Source: Leptospira sp. WS58.C1 (GTDB lineage: Bacteria; Spirochaetota; Leptospiria; Leptospirales; Leptospiraceae). From it: 64,000 bases of DNA. Below the pieces are notes generated by a model. The model worked only from the letters and a program-made list of their open reading frames with translations, did not search any database and had not been told where the DNA came from. Position numbers and translations under genes: made by a program. Position 1 is the stretch's first letter; each line of letters opens with the position of its first letter. This document shows, piece after piece, positions 18,263 through 26,479 of the stretch. The stretch covers positions 688,001 through 752,000 of the forward strand of contig NZ_CP162137.1 in NCBI RefSeq assembly GCF_040833995.1, written 5' to 3'.

Positions 18263-19087
18263 CTAATTTTTATTATATTCCGGCCTTTTTCTTTCTTTAA
18301 AGGCCTTCATCGCTTCCCTGAAGTCTCTGGAATCCATAAAACTGGAATTCCATACCGCGACATAGTTCAAACCGACAGCTAACGGTTTTCCTTCGGAGTA
18401 GTTCATTACTTCTTTAGTACCTTCTACCACTATCCGTGGATTGGCAGCGATCTCGGAAGCTGTTGCGATTGCACCATCCAAAAGTTGGTCCTGGTCCTTG
18501 AACAATTTGGATACAAGTCCGATTCTCAGAGCTTCTTCTCCGTCTATGTCCTTACCCGTATAGGCAAGTTCTCTTGTGTTTCCTTGTCCGATGATAGAAG
18601 GAAGCCTGTTGATGGAACCCATGTCTGCTACGATCGCTACCTTTGCTTCCCTGAGGGATATACTTGCATCGTACGTCGCATAACGGATATCGCAGGCGGA
18701 GATCAGATCAAGTCCTCCTCCGATACAATGTTTTTGGACTGCCGCGATGGAAGGTTTAGGAGAATCATAAACTGCGTTGATCCCTTTCTGCATGCGGAGG
18801 ATCAATTCGTAGAATTTTTTACGATCGTCCCCATAAGTCCCTTGTACTACGGATCCGAATTCTTGGAAGAATGAGTCCAGATCTAAACCTGTGGAGAAAG
18901 ATTTACCTCTTGCGGCAACTACGAAGGAACGGATCTTTTGATTGGAATTAATTTCATGAACTACGTCGGGAAGGTCTCTCCAGAAACTCCAGTTCATCGC
19001 GTTTCTTTTGTCGGGGCGATTCAAGAAGACGATGGCTACTCCGTCTTCTCTTTCGACGATTTCAAAGAATTCAAAGTTTGTCTTCAT
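18263..19087 (-). CDS. Crotonase, delta3,5-delta2,4-dienoyl-CoA isomerase-like
   Basis: A 274-aa crotonase-fold enzyme. It has the RPDKRNAMN start, FSTGLDL and CIGGGLDLISACDIRYA. The three acidic residues that define mammalian dienoyl-CoA isomerase (ECH1) have counterparts: Asp127 in GGGLDL, Glu147 in REAKV and Asp155 in ADMGSINRLPSIIG. This set distinguishes it from simple hydratases, so shifting of paired double bonds during oxidation of unsaturated fatty acids is a well-supported guess. Leptospires use long-chain fatty acids as their main carbon source. The gene lies 43 bases after the response regulator/kinase gene on the same strand. Confidence 0.87.
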   Translation of the reverse strand: MKTNFEFFEIVEREDGVAIVFLNRPDKRNAMNWSFWRDLPDVVHEINSNQKIRSFVVAARGKSFSTGLDLDSFFQEFGSVVQGTYGDDRKKFYELILRMQKGINAVYDSPKPSIAAVQKHCIGGGLDLISACDIRYATYDASISLREAKVAIVADMGSINRLPSIIGQGNTRELAYTGKDIDGEEALRIGLVSKLFKDQDQLLDGAIATASEIAANPRIVVEGTKEVMNYSEGKPLAVGLNYVAVWNSSFMDSRDFREAMKAFKERKRPEYNKN

Positions 19088-19130
19088 CGGGATCAGAGTT
19101 ATCCGATTCAGCCGACGAGTAAAACGTTTT

Positions 19131-20504
19131 TTAGGTCTCGTGTCTTGTGGGAAAACTTAGAGTAGCTTTGCAGCCGTTCTCGTTCTCTAATGAAAGTTTT
19201 CCCCTTAGGAGTTTTACAAAAGAATCCACCAAGGAAAGTCCCAAAGAGGCGGAATTGCGAATTTGAGGAGTTGTGTCCGAAAGACCCACGCCATCGTCTT
19301 TAACCTCTAAGAAATATCGTTCGTCATTCAAACTAAAACGGATCAATATAGAACCGCTCTCTCTACCTTTGAATCCATGTTTAAACGAATTGGTCAGAAG
19401 TTCATTGATAATCAACGCGCAGTTCATTCCCATTTCGCTCGGTATCTTAGGGGCTTGGATATCCAGTATAAGTTTGAATTTGGAACGATCCACCTTGTAT
19501 ACTTCGAATAGAAGGTCCGTAAGTTTACGAACATAGAGATCGAAGCTGATGGAAGACAGGTCATGATTTTCATAAAGCACTTCGTGCAGAAGGGCTACAG
19601 CTTGGATCCTATGCTGGCTGTCCTTGAAAATATCCAAGGTTTCTTGATCCTTCAGATTGGAGGCATTCATGCTGAGTAAGGAAGAAATGACGGTGAGATT
19701 GTTTTTGATCCTATGATGGATCTCTTTTAAGTAAGACTGATTCGTATTGTCGGTTTCTCCCAAACGAAGAACGGTGATCGACCCGCTGGATTTTCCTTCA
19801 GTGTTTAGAATGGGGGAGATCTGGACCGACACAGCTGTCTTATTTCCGATCCCATCGATCGCGAATATTCCACTTTTCTCAATTGTTTGATGAGAAGTTA
19901 ATACATCAGAAACAGGAAGAATATAAGCGGAAGAGTTTGTATCTTCTAATTTTAAGATCTTCGTTAAAGAAAGTCCGATGGACTCCGCGTAACTTAAGCC
20001 CGCGATCTTTTCTGCTACTGGATTGCAGAATAAAACCAAACCGTTCTCATCCGTAGTGATGATCCCGGACTCCATTTGGTTCAAAGTGGATTTTAAGGAT
20101 TCTTCGTTTTTGCGGTTTCTATTTTCGAGCTCGTTTTTATACAAAGCAACTTCGATAGAAGAACGGAGTTGGTCCGACTCGAACGGTTTGACTATATAAC
20201 CTAGGGGCTGGGTCCTTTTAGCTCTGTTGAGAGTGTTTTCATCCGCATAAGCCGTGAGATAAATAACGGGCGTTTGAAATCTGTTCCGTAGGAGTTCCGC
20301 AGTTTGGATCCCGTCCAAATTTCCCTCGATATTAATGTCCATTAGGACTAGGTCAGGATGGTTTTCCTCCGCCTTTTGGATGGCTTCCTCTCCGGAGGAT
20401 GTAATGCCTACAAGATCATAACCTAATTTTTTAAGTTTTTGGCCCAAGTTGACTGCGACTATGATCTCATCTTCGACAACTAGGATCTTAGGTTTTGTGA
20501 GCAT
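19131..20504 (-). CDS. Response regulator-PAS-histidine kinase (HisKA_2 type)
   Basis: A soluble 457-aa signalling protein. The receiver domain (residues 5-122) has the phospho-acceptor Asp56 (LVLMDIN), acidic pair Glu11/Asp12, Thr84 and Lys107. A PAS domain follows (about 137-250: SGIITTDENGLVLFCNPVAEKI). The HisKA_2 dimerisation region contains EIHHRIKNNL with the phospho-His at 263/264, and the ATPase domain has NELLTNSFKHG and DDGVGL. Receiver-first kinases of this class take a phosphate from, or are tuned by, another kinase. There is no membrane segment and no DNA-binding domain, so output is by phosphotransfer. Signal unknown. Confidence 0.9.
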   Translation of the reverse strand: MLTKPKILVVEDEIIVAVNLGQKLKKLGYDLVGITSSGEEAIQKAEENHPDLVLMDINIEGNLDGIQTAELLRNRFQTPVIYLTAYADENTLNRAKRTQPLGYIVKPFESDQLRSSIEVALYKNELENRNRKNEESLKSTLNQMESGIITTDENGLVLFCNPVAEKIAGLSYAESIGLSLTKILKLEDTNSSAYILPVSDVLTSHQTIEKSGIFAIDGIGNKTAVSVQISPILNTEGKSSGSITVLRLGETDNTNQSYLKEIHHRIKNNLTVISSLLSMNASNLKDQETLDIFKDSQHRIQAVALLHEVLYENHDLSSISFDLYVRKLTDLLFEVYKVDRSKFKLILDIQAPKIPSEMGMNCALIINELLTNSFKHGFKGRESGSILIRFSLNDERYFLEVKDDGVGLSDTTPQIRNSASLGLSLVDSFVKLLRGKLSLENENGCKATLSFPTRHET

Positions 20505-20812
20505 ACTTCTAATCTACGAATAAAACCGATTGTTTCAACCACATAAATGTAAATTGATAGGTGAAAATATCTGCGGAAATGTGCAAAAGAATTCGAAAGC
20601 CATCTTTGCAAGTAAAATCGAATATAAGGATGATTTTTGTTAGGATCGACTACTATCTTGTAATTTTTTTTGAAACAACTATAAGTATATAAAAATTTCC
20701 CTAATCCTTTCGGACTAAAATTTAAAATTTTTTGACATATCGTCTAACGTGAAGCGGGAAAAGGATTTTTCCATCCCTGGGACGGATGGATCGGTCGACA
20801 ATTTAGAATGAT
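20505..20812. other. Intergenic region
   Basis: AT-rich stretch between two minus-strand genes. It must hold the promoter of the kinase gene. The only structure I see is a small stem TCCATCC-GGATGGA (20770-20790) downstream of nothing on the plus strand. No gene is visible. Confidence 0.4.
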
Positions 20813-21904
20813 TTAATTTCGGAGAATGTAGTTTTCGTTTCCGTAGGACTTTCGAATGAACAGTCTCTTTTCCGCCCCTAAACCCAAAAAGAGTTGGTAC
20901 AGATCGGTCAAGATAGGACGGGAAGAATAATATCCGTGACCTAATGACAATAAAGAAGCGTCGATCGGATTTACATTGACCACATCCACACCGGGAAATC
21001 TGGAACAGGCGCCTAGTCTTCCTGTCTGGTGTATCTGGGCGGAGGCAAACAATGCGGAGTCACCGGGAGAACAATATAATGTGATCCTTTCCGAAGATTT
21101 TAGCAAACTGTCTAGGATTAAAATAAATTCGCCCGTATCGTAGTCCGGAGCATTCAATACTAATTCTTTTAAAAAAGGTTTGTCTCCCCATTCTTTGGAG
21201 AGTTCTGAAACCGAATTTAAGACCACCTGATGTCCCATAGAATGTACCAATAGATGGATCTTCTTTTTAGTAGAGATCATTCTTTTCAGGAAGTTTTTAA
21301 ACGAATCTCTGCTACTTCTTGCGGAGATTAAATTTTTTTCGTATGTGTTTTTGAGGAAGAAGGTCCCAAGCATGGAACCGTCTCCTCCTGCAGGCCAAGT
21401 ATAGAGCGCCACCTTACCGGGAAATTTCAGATCGTATTTGAGTTGGGCCGCCCTTAAAATAGCTTCTTCAAAGTTTACATTAAATCCGTGGACGAATACG
21501 ATCACTTCTTCGAAAGGATCTTCTTCTATTCCGTTCCACCAAAGTTTTTCCTGCTCTTCCTTGCTTTTTCCTTGGATGGCAACTCTATGTTCTAAGAACT
21601 GGAATGATTTCTCTTTATTCCCCAGACCGAAGGGGAGTGAACCTATCTCTCTGTCAGCCGGAACGTTTACCAAACAGGAACCTGATTGGGTTCCCATATT
21701 ACCGAAATTCAGAAAATAAGAATTAGAACAAGCGACCTGTGTACCTGGATTGACCGCTCTGGAAGTATTAAAAAACACCTCGATCCCATGAGTGGAAGAA
21801 TACTGCGGATTTGTCCTTTTTGCCAGATACTCGGATGCGGACGGACCACAACCTAAGCTGAGAACAAAACTAAAAAGAATAAAAAAGAAAGATCGAAACA
21901 TCAT
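20813..21904 (-). CDS. DUF900-type alpha/beta-hydrolase lipoprotein
   Basis: A 363-aa exported protein; the signal peptide ends LSLGC (Cys19), a relaxed spirochaetal lipobox. The hydrolase core shows FVHGFNVNFEEAILRAAQL (oxyanion loop), ALYTWPAGGDGS, and the nucleophile elbow HSMGHQVVLNS. This combination is characteristic of the DUF900 branch of lipase-like alpha/beta-hydrolases. The nucleophile motif is HSMG followed by His, rather than strict GxSxG. Substrate is unknown; a surface or periplasmic esterase or lipase is likely. The start lies only six bases after the stop of the M23 peptidase gene, so they form one operon. Confidence 0.82.
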   Translation of the reverse strand: MMFRSFFFILFSFVLSLGCGPSASEYLAKRTNPQYSSTHGIEVFFNTSRAVNPGTQVACSNSYFLNFGNMGTQSGSCLVNVPADREIGSLPFGLGNKEKSFQFLEHRVAIQGKSKEEQEKLWWNGIEEDPFEEVIVFVHGFNVNFEEAILRAAQLKYDLKFPGKVALYTWPAGGDGSMLGTFFLKNTYEKNLISARSSRDSFKNFLKRMISTKKKIHLLVHSMGHQVVLNSVSELSKEWGDKPFLKELVLNAPDYDTGEFILILDSLLKSSERITLYCSPGDSALFASAQIHQTGRLGACSRFPGVDVVNVNPIDASLLSLGHGYYSSRPILTDLYQLFLGLGAEKRLFIRKSYGNENYILRN

Positions 21905-21910
21905 AAAATC

Positions 21911-23032
21911 TTAATGGTTCGGTTTAGAGCCTCTTTTATAACTGAGGCCTTTTAGATATTTTCCGGGATTTACCGATTTCCCTTTGTGAATTACTTCGAA
22001 ATGTAAGTGAGGGCCGAAACAGTAACCTGTACATCCGGAGGTTGCGATCTTCTTACCCGCTACCACATAATCTCCTCGTTTTACGTTCAGCCTAGAGTTA
22101 TGAGCGTATAATGTCTTAAAATCGTCGTTATGTTCGATTACGATCGCGTTACCGTAACCGCCCATCCATCCGGAAAATACAACCTTACCGTTACGAGCAG
22201 CCATCACCGCTTCGTAGTTGGCTTTTAGGTCTAATGCTTCGTGGAATTTATGCTGTGGAAAGGTTCTCCATCCGTAGTTGGAAGTGACTACATGCGAACT
22301 AACAGGAACCACCCATTTGGGTGCAGGGTCCGGGATCACGGCGCCTGGCAGGAAAACTTTTTGGCCGGGACGAAGAATATCCAGATCATCCAGCTTATTC
22401 TCTTCTAAAATTTCATCCAGGTTCACTTTGTAAAGAGACGCTACCTTTGCAACGGTGTCTCCCGCTTTAAATTTATATAATAGACCTTGTTTATTCGGGA
22501 TCTGTAATATTTGTCCCGGGTAAAGTGTTTCTTCCAAATTGATATTGGAGGAGCCTGCTATGGATTCCATTGAAACCTTGTAACGGGTTGCAATCTCGGA
22601 AAGAGTTTCGTTCCTTTTAACTTTGTAGGTAACTACTTTAAATTGTTTCTTTTTGTCGGAAGCGCTTTTGATCTCGTTCGCCATCAAAATGGTCAGCTTT
22701 GCTTTTTCGGACTCTTCTAAGAATTTTTCGTCGCCTTTTTTGGCTTTTAAATCTTCCTGATCGTTTTCAGTCACTTCTGTGGATGCGGATTCCATCGAGG
22801 CATTGGAAGGACTCATCCAGATCCCTAAAAACAAGACCATAAAGACGACTGACGCTATAAGAGGAATAACGCGGAATTTACGCCTTCTGAAATCCAGGTT
22901 TCCGTGATATAGGTTCCCTCTGAAATAAAAGGAATAATGGAAATGGAATGCGCCCAGGTAGATCAGGGTGAAATTATCTGTCCGGAGGATCTCTTTTCCT
23001 GCGGTCAATTGCCTGGGCTTCTTGAAGATCAT
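21911..23032 (-). CDS. LysM-M23 peptidoglycan endopeptidase
   Basis: A membrane-anchored peptidase of 373 aa. It has a cytoplasmic N-terminus, one membrane helix (about 55-74), a charged linker, two LysM domains (about 134-179 and 185-229; NETLSEIATRYKVS, GDTVAKVASLYKVN) that bind peptidoglycan glycan, and a LytM/M23 domain (260-357). The zinc and catalytic residues are His264, Asp268 (HEALD), His311, His342 and His344 (HLHFEV), so it should be active. M23 peptidases encoded next to bactofilins shape curved and helical cells in several bacteria. The bactofilin gene is directly upstream on the same strand, 92 bases away. The start ATG lacks a strong ribosome site. Confidence 0.93.
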   Translation of the reverse strand: MIFKKPRQLTAGKEILRTDNFTLIYLGAFHFHYSFYFRGNLYHGNLDFRRRKFRVIPLIASVVFMVLFLGIWMSPSNASMESASTEVTENDQEDLKAKKGDEKFLEESEKAKLTILMANEIKSASDKKKQFKVVTYKVKRNETLSEIATRYKVSMESIAGSSNINLEETLYPGQILQIPNKQGLLYKFKAGDTVAKVASLYKVNLDEILEENKLDDLDILRPGQKVFLPGAVIPDPAPKWVVPVSSHVVTSNYGWRTFPQHKFHEALDLKANYEAVMAARNGKVVFSGWMGGYGNAIVIEHNDDFKTLYAHNSRLNVKRGDYVVAGKKIATSGCTGYCFGPHLHFEVIHKGKSVNPGKYLKGLSYKRGSKPNH

Positions 23033-23124
23033 ACTATGAGTATCGGTCGGTCGGGTGGAGAACCACCCGAGTTTTTGATTCGAACAAATCTAAGAGGTGG
23101 GAAAAAGAACTCGAGGCCTTAGAG

Positions 23125-23535
23125 TTATTCTTCCTTACCGTTGTCCAGAGTCCTTGTGCCGCCAAAAGATTCTTCCACGATCTTTTTAACGTCTTTCTTT
23201 TGTCCGCCTGTTACAGTGATATTTCCTTTTGCTACCACACCTTTTGCCAGGGAAAGAGCGGGAGCGATAATATCCCCTAAGAGACGTCCGGTTTCTTCCA
23301 AGCGGACTTCTGTTTCCGCCTTAATGTTTCCGATCAAGGTTCCGGCAACGATCACTTCTCTTGCCGAAATGTTAGTGCGGACCTTACCGGTTTCTCCAAT
23401 AAATAATGCGTCGTCGGTTTTAATTTCCCCTTCGAATTTTCCGTCGATACGTAGGGAACCAGCGATATAGAATTTGCCCTCAAAAATGGAACCCGGGCCG
23501 ATTACGCTGTTATTATTATCCTTACCGATGGCCAT
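23125..23535 (-). CDS. Bactofilin
   Basis: A 136-aa cytoskeletal protein that self-assembles into filaments without nucleotide. The beta-helix core shows the regular six-residue pattern of SIFEGKFYIAGSLRIDGKFEGEIKT, LFIGETGKV, REVIVAGTLIGNI, EVRLEETGRLLGDI, LSLAKGVVAKGNI, framed by short disordered ends. In Leptospira biflexa a bactofilin influences the helical cell shape. The adjacent LysM-M23 peptidase and the PBP gene upstream on the same strand fit a cell-shape module. A cluster of repeats separates it from the PBP gene. Confidence 0.93.
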   Translation of the reverse strand: MAIGKDNNNSVIGPGSIFEGKFYIAGSLRIDGKFEGEIKTDDALFIGETGKVRTNISAREVIVAGTLIGNIKAETEVRLEETGRLLGDIIAPALSLAKGVVAKGNITVTGGQKKDVKKIVEESFGGTRTLDNGKEE

Positions 23536-23619
23536 CTGTTACTCCTGACTGCTGATTCATCTATTTGGTGGGCGGTTCCGAAATCGACAACTCTTTTTGC
23601 GGAAGATAATCGGGAAAGG

Positions 23620-23690
23620 TTTCGCACAGAGGACACTGAGTTGGGGGAAATCTAAAAACCCTCCGTGATCTCCGTGTCCTCTATGCGAAA
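23620..23690. repeat. 17-bp inverted repeat (intergenic hairpin)
   Basis: TTTCGCACAGAGGACAC (23620-23636) is complementary to 23674-23690 except for one position that is a G-U pair in minus-strand RNA. Inner sequence adds a few more pairs. It lies in the PBP-bactofilin gap and may terminate or process the minus-strand transcript. Similar GAGGACAC hairpins are, to my knowledge, scattered through Leptospira genomes. Confidence 0.6.
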
Positions 23691-23691
23691 T

Positions 23692-23999
23692 TTATCTTAT
23701 TAGGTCCTCGTCACCTTTCGCAGCGACCCGTAGGGAGCGAGAAAACGACCAAGCTTGCTTGAGTCGGTGACTGAAGCGAAGCGAAGTCAAATTTTAAATT
23801 CGTCGCAACCTTAGCATCGCGAACACTGCACTCAGTCCCTAACGAATAACATCCTCGTCACCTTTCGCAGCGACCCGTAGGGAGCGAGAAAACGACCAAG
23901 CTTGCTTGAGCCGGTGACTGAAGCGCAGCGAAGTCAAATTTTAAATTCGTCGCAACCTTAGCATCGCGAACACTGCACTCAATCCCTAACGAATAACGT
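23692..23999. repeat. Tandem 147-bp repeat that copies the 3' end of the PBP gene
   Basis: Two units, starting at 23692 and 23839, repeat at exactly 147 bases with only a few differences. Each begins, on the minus strand, with an intact copy of the PBP tail: codons for GDED(V/L)IR and a stop at 23692-23715 (GDEDLIR, TAA) and 23839-23862 (GDEDVIR, TAG). The real gene end follows at 23986-24009 (GDEDVIR, TAG). Between tails are 123-base spacers carrying GCGACCCGTAGGGAGCG (23723-23739 and 23870-23886) and several short stems. Synonymous differences in the tails (GGA/GGT, GAC/GAT) show the copies are not sequencing duplicates. The pattern fits repeated insertion of a 123-base element with a 24-base target duplication, or two rounds of tandem duplication. 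Confidence 0.85.
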
Positions 24000-26460
24000 C
24001 CTCGTCTCCTTCAAAGAGATTCGGTTTTTTCTTTTTAGTCGTTCCTGGGTCCGTGGTATGGGTGGGGGTCGGATCCGGCTCAGTCATTCCTCTATGGTCT
24101 TCGCAGACTTCTTTCGGAACTGTGTCTTTGTCGAAAACTTCTTCTTCCGTTTGGTAACAATGGGAACCGGGAAGTTTTCCGGAGATGGAACAGATGGTCC
24201 TGCGTACAATTTTTGCGTCTCCGAAATCGAACGGTCTTGATTTTTCTTTGGCTAGTGCGTTTGCCATAAATCTTCCCCAGATAGGAGCGGCCACAACTGC
24301 GCCCGACATTCCTCTGCCGAGAGAAAGTGTTCCGGTATCATAACCCACCCAAACAACTGCAACAAGTTCCGGAGTATAACCTGCGAACCAAGCATCCCTA
24401 AAATTATTTGTGGTTCCCGTTTTTCCAGCGGCAGGGCGAGTGAGTCCGTATGACCTGGCCCCCGTTCCGGTTCCTTTTTTGATCACATCTTCCATCATCG
24501 AAGTGATCACATAGCTTGTTTCAGGAGAGAGTAATCTTTTTCGTTCTTTGGATTCGAATTCTTTTCGGAAATCTTTGATCAGATTTCCTTGTTCATCTTC
24601 TACATACAGAACACTGAGAGGAAAAACTTGTTTTCCTCCGGAAGCAAATACGGCATAAGACCTTGCGAGTTCGTACGGAGAAACTTCAAAACTTCCTAAT
24701 GCGATCGAAAAGTCTTTAGGAAGATTTCTATTCTCCACTTGTAAGAGTTTTTCCAGTTTTGGCAGAAGATTATTTAGACCGGTATGTTCCAATAATCGGA
24801 CGGCAACACTATTTCTGGAAAGTTCGAGCGCTTCTCTCAAGCGGATAAATCCGGAATATTCTCCCGAATAATTGCTTGGGTTCCATTCGTCTCCGTCTTC
24901 CAACACGTACTGCAACGGAGAATCGTCGAATAAAGAAGCGGCAGTAACATTTTTCTTATCGTCCGGATGTTCATGATAATATTCCATCGCGGAAGCGTAT
25001 ACTAACGGTTTGAATGCGGAACCTGGTTGTCTGTACGCTTGAAATGCGCGGATCTGTTGGTTGTCCGAGCGGAATCCCGAACCTCCTACCATTGCGGTGA
25101 TATAACCTGTGTCCGGACGAATGGAAATTAATGCACCTTCTACAGGAAGTAAATGGTCTTCTGTAGCCTGAGTCCTATAATTCCAGTCGATTGCTTCTCC
25201 TAACATCTCAGTCCCGGAAATCAAATTTAAAACGGCTAAATCGTCTCTGAATTCTTCCTGCCAGGCTCTATTGAATGTCCTGTATGACCTGGAGATCTTA
25301 AATTTGAATTCGGGAAGATCATGGAGTTCCGCTAAAAGTTTGAATGTAGAACCGTAGGTATCCTCGAAGGAATCGATCTTAGTAAAAGCCCTTTGGTTGG
25401 ATAGTTGGGTCTGTTGTTTTAAACCTGCAGCCAACGCTTTTTCGGCCTGGGATTGATGCTGTATATTTAAGGTGGTATAGATCTTCAGACCGCCCTCGTA
25501 GATCTGTTGAGAAGGTATATAGCGGGCTAGGTTTTTACGGACATATTCCGTAAAATAAGGGAATTTGTTCAGACGGTCCGAAAATGCGGAATCATTAGGA
25601 GAACGATTTAAGGTTATATAATATTCGGAGAATGTTTCGAATTCTCTCTCGGCGGTTTCCACGTCCAGGATCCCGTTTTCCACAAGTTTTTTGAATACAA
25701 CTCTGACCTTGGAGGCTGATGTATTCGGATTCACTAATGGAGAAAATTCCTTGGGTCTTGTGGTCAAACTTGCAAGAAGTGCCGCTTCTCCCCAGCTTAA
25801 GTCCTTGATATCTTTTCTGAAATAAAATTTGGCCGCCGCTCCCGCTCCTATGGTACCGTGTCCGAGAGGGATCTCGTTTAGATAGATTTCCATTAAGGTT
25901 TTCTTATCGAATACCAATTCTAAAAGAAGTGCCAGCCAAGCTTCTCTTGCCTTTCGTAAGAAGGACCTTTCCGTGTTTAAGAATTTTAATCTAGCGACCT
26001 GCTGAGTGATCGTAGAGGCGCCCTCTTTTACTCTTCCTGCAAGAAGGTTGACCATGGTAGCTCTAAAAATTCCGCGTAAATCCAGACCTTTGTGGGATCT
26101 GAAATTATTATCCTCTGTGGAAACAAAACAGCGAATCACTTTATTATCTTCCCAACCGCCGGGAAGATCTTGATCCGAGATCACTACTCGGGAGAATCTA
26201 TAAAACTCCGCGATCGGTTCGTACTTTCCTTCGGAGTTGATCCCGAATAGAAGGGAAGGTTTTTCGTAACGGTCCGCTTTCGGGACCTGCCAAATATCTT
26301 TGATGGAGAATACGAATAAAAATCCGTTTAAGAAGATCAGTCCCAAAACAAGATAGATCAGTTTACGCACAGGATCGGAAGAATTTAGACGGGATTGGAC
26401 CCTGTCCCTAAAGAGTACTACGAAATATCTTGTGAAAAAATCTACGGGTTCGTGTTTCAT
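23986..26460 (-). CDS. mrcA: Bifunctional penicillin-binding protein 1A
   Basis: A class A PBP of 824 aa that polymerises and cross-links peptidoglycan in the periplasm. A membrane anchor at 34-52 is followed by the GT51 transglycosylase domain with catalytic Glu116 (STEDNNFRSHKG), EGASTITQQVARL and RKAREAWLALLLE. The transpeptidase domain has Ser481-x-x-Lys484 (GSAFKPL), SRN (548-550) and KTGT (680-683), all intact. The C-terminus is a Pro/Thr/Lys-rich tail ending GDEDVIR. The DNA for this tail is repeated twice downstream. With the bactofilin and M23 peptidase on the same strand it forms a cell-wall block. The next upstream gene starts 19 bases away. Confidence 0.95.
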   Translation of the reverse strand: MKHEPVDFFTRYFVVLFRDRVQSRLNSSDPVRKLIYLVLGLIFLNGFLFVFSIKDIWQVPKADRYEKPSLLFGINSEGKYEPIAEFYRFSRVVISDQDLPGGWEDNKVIRCFVSTEDNNFRSHKGLDLRGIFRATMVNLLAGRVKEGASTITQQVARLKFLNTERSFLRKAREAWLALLLELVFDKKTLMEIYLNEIPLGHGTIGAGAAAKFYFRKDIKDLSWGEAALLASLTTRPKEFSPLVNPNTSASKVRVVFKKLVENGILDVETAEREFETFSEYYITLNRSPNDSAFSDRLNKFPYFTEYVRKNLARYIPSQQIYEGGLKIYTTLNIQHQSQAEKALAAGLKQQTQLSNQRAFTKIDSFEDTYGSTFKLLAELHDLPEFKFKISRSYRTFNRAWQEEFRDDLAVLNLISGTEMLGEAIDWNYRTQATEDHLLPVEGALISIRPDTGYITAMVGGSGFRSDNQQIRAFQAYRQPGSAFKPLVYASAMEYYHEHPDDKKNVTAASLFDDSPLQYVLEDGDEWNPSNYSGEYSGFIRLREALELSRNSVAVRLLEHTGLNNLLPKLEKLLQVENRNLPKDFSIALGSFEVSPYELARSYAVFASGGKQVFPLSVLYVEDEQGNLIKDFRKEFESKERKRLLSPETSYVITSMMEDVIKKGTGTGARSYGLTRPAAGKTGTTNNFRDAWFAGYTPELVAVVWVGYDTGTLSLGRGMSGAVVAAPIWGRFMANALAKEKSRPFDFGDAKIVRRTICSISGKLPGSHCYQTEEEVFDKDTVPKEVCEDHRGMTEPDPTPTHTTDPGTTKKKKPNLFEGDEDVIR

Positions 26461-26479
26461 TTGTTTTAATTTCTGCTTT

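Noticed and set aside
23706..23999. CRISPR-like look of the 147-bp tandem repeat
   Set aside because: Only two units, the spacers are identical, repeats are too long, and there are no cas genes.
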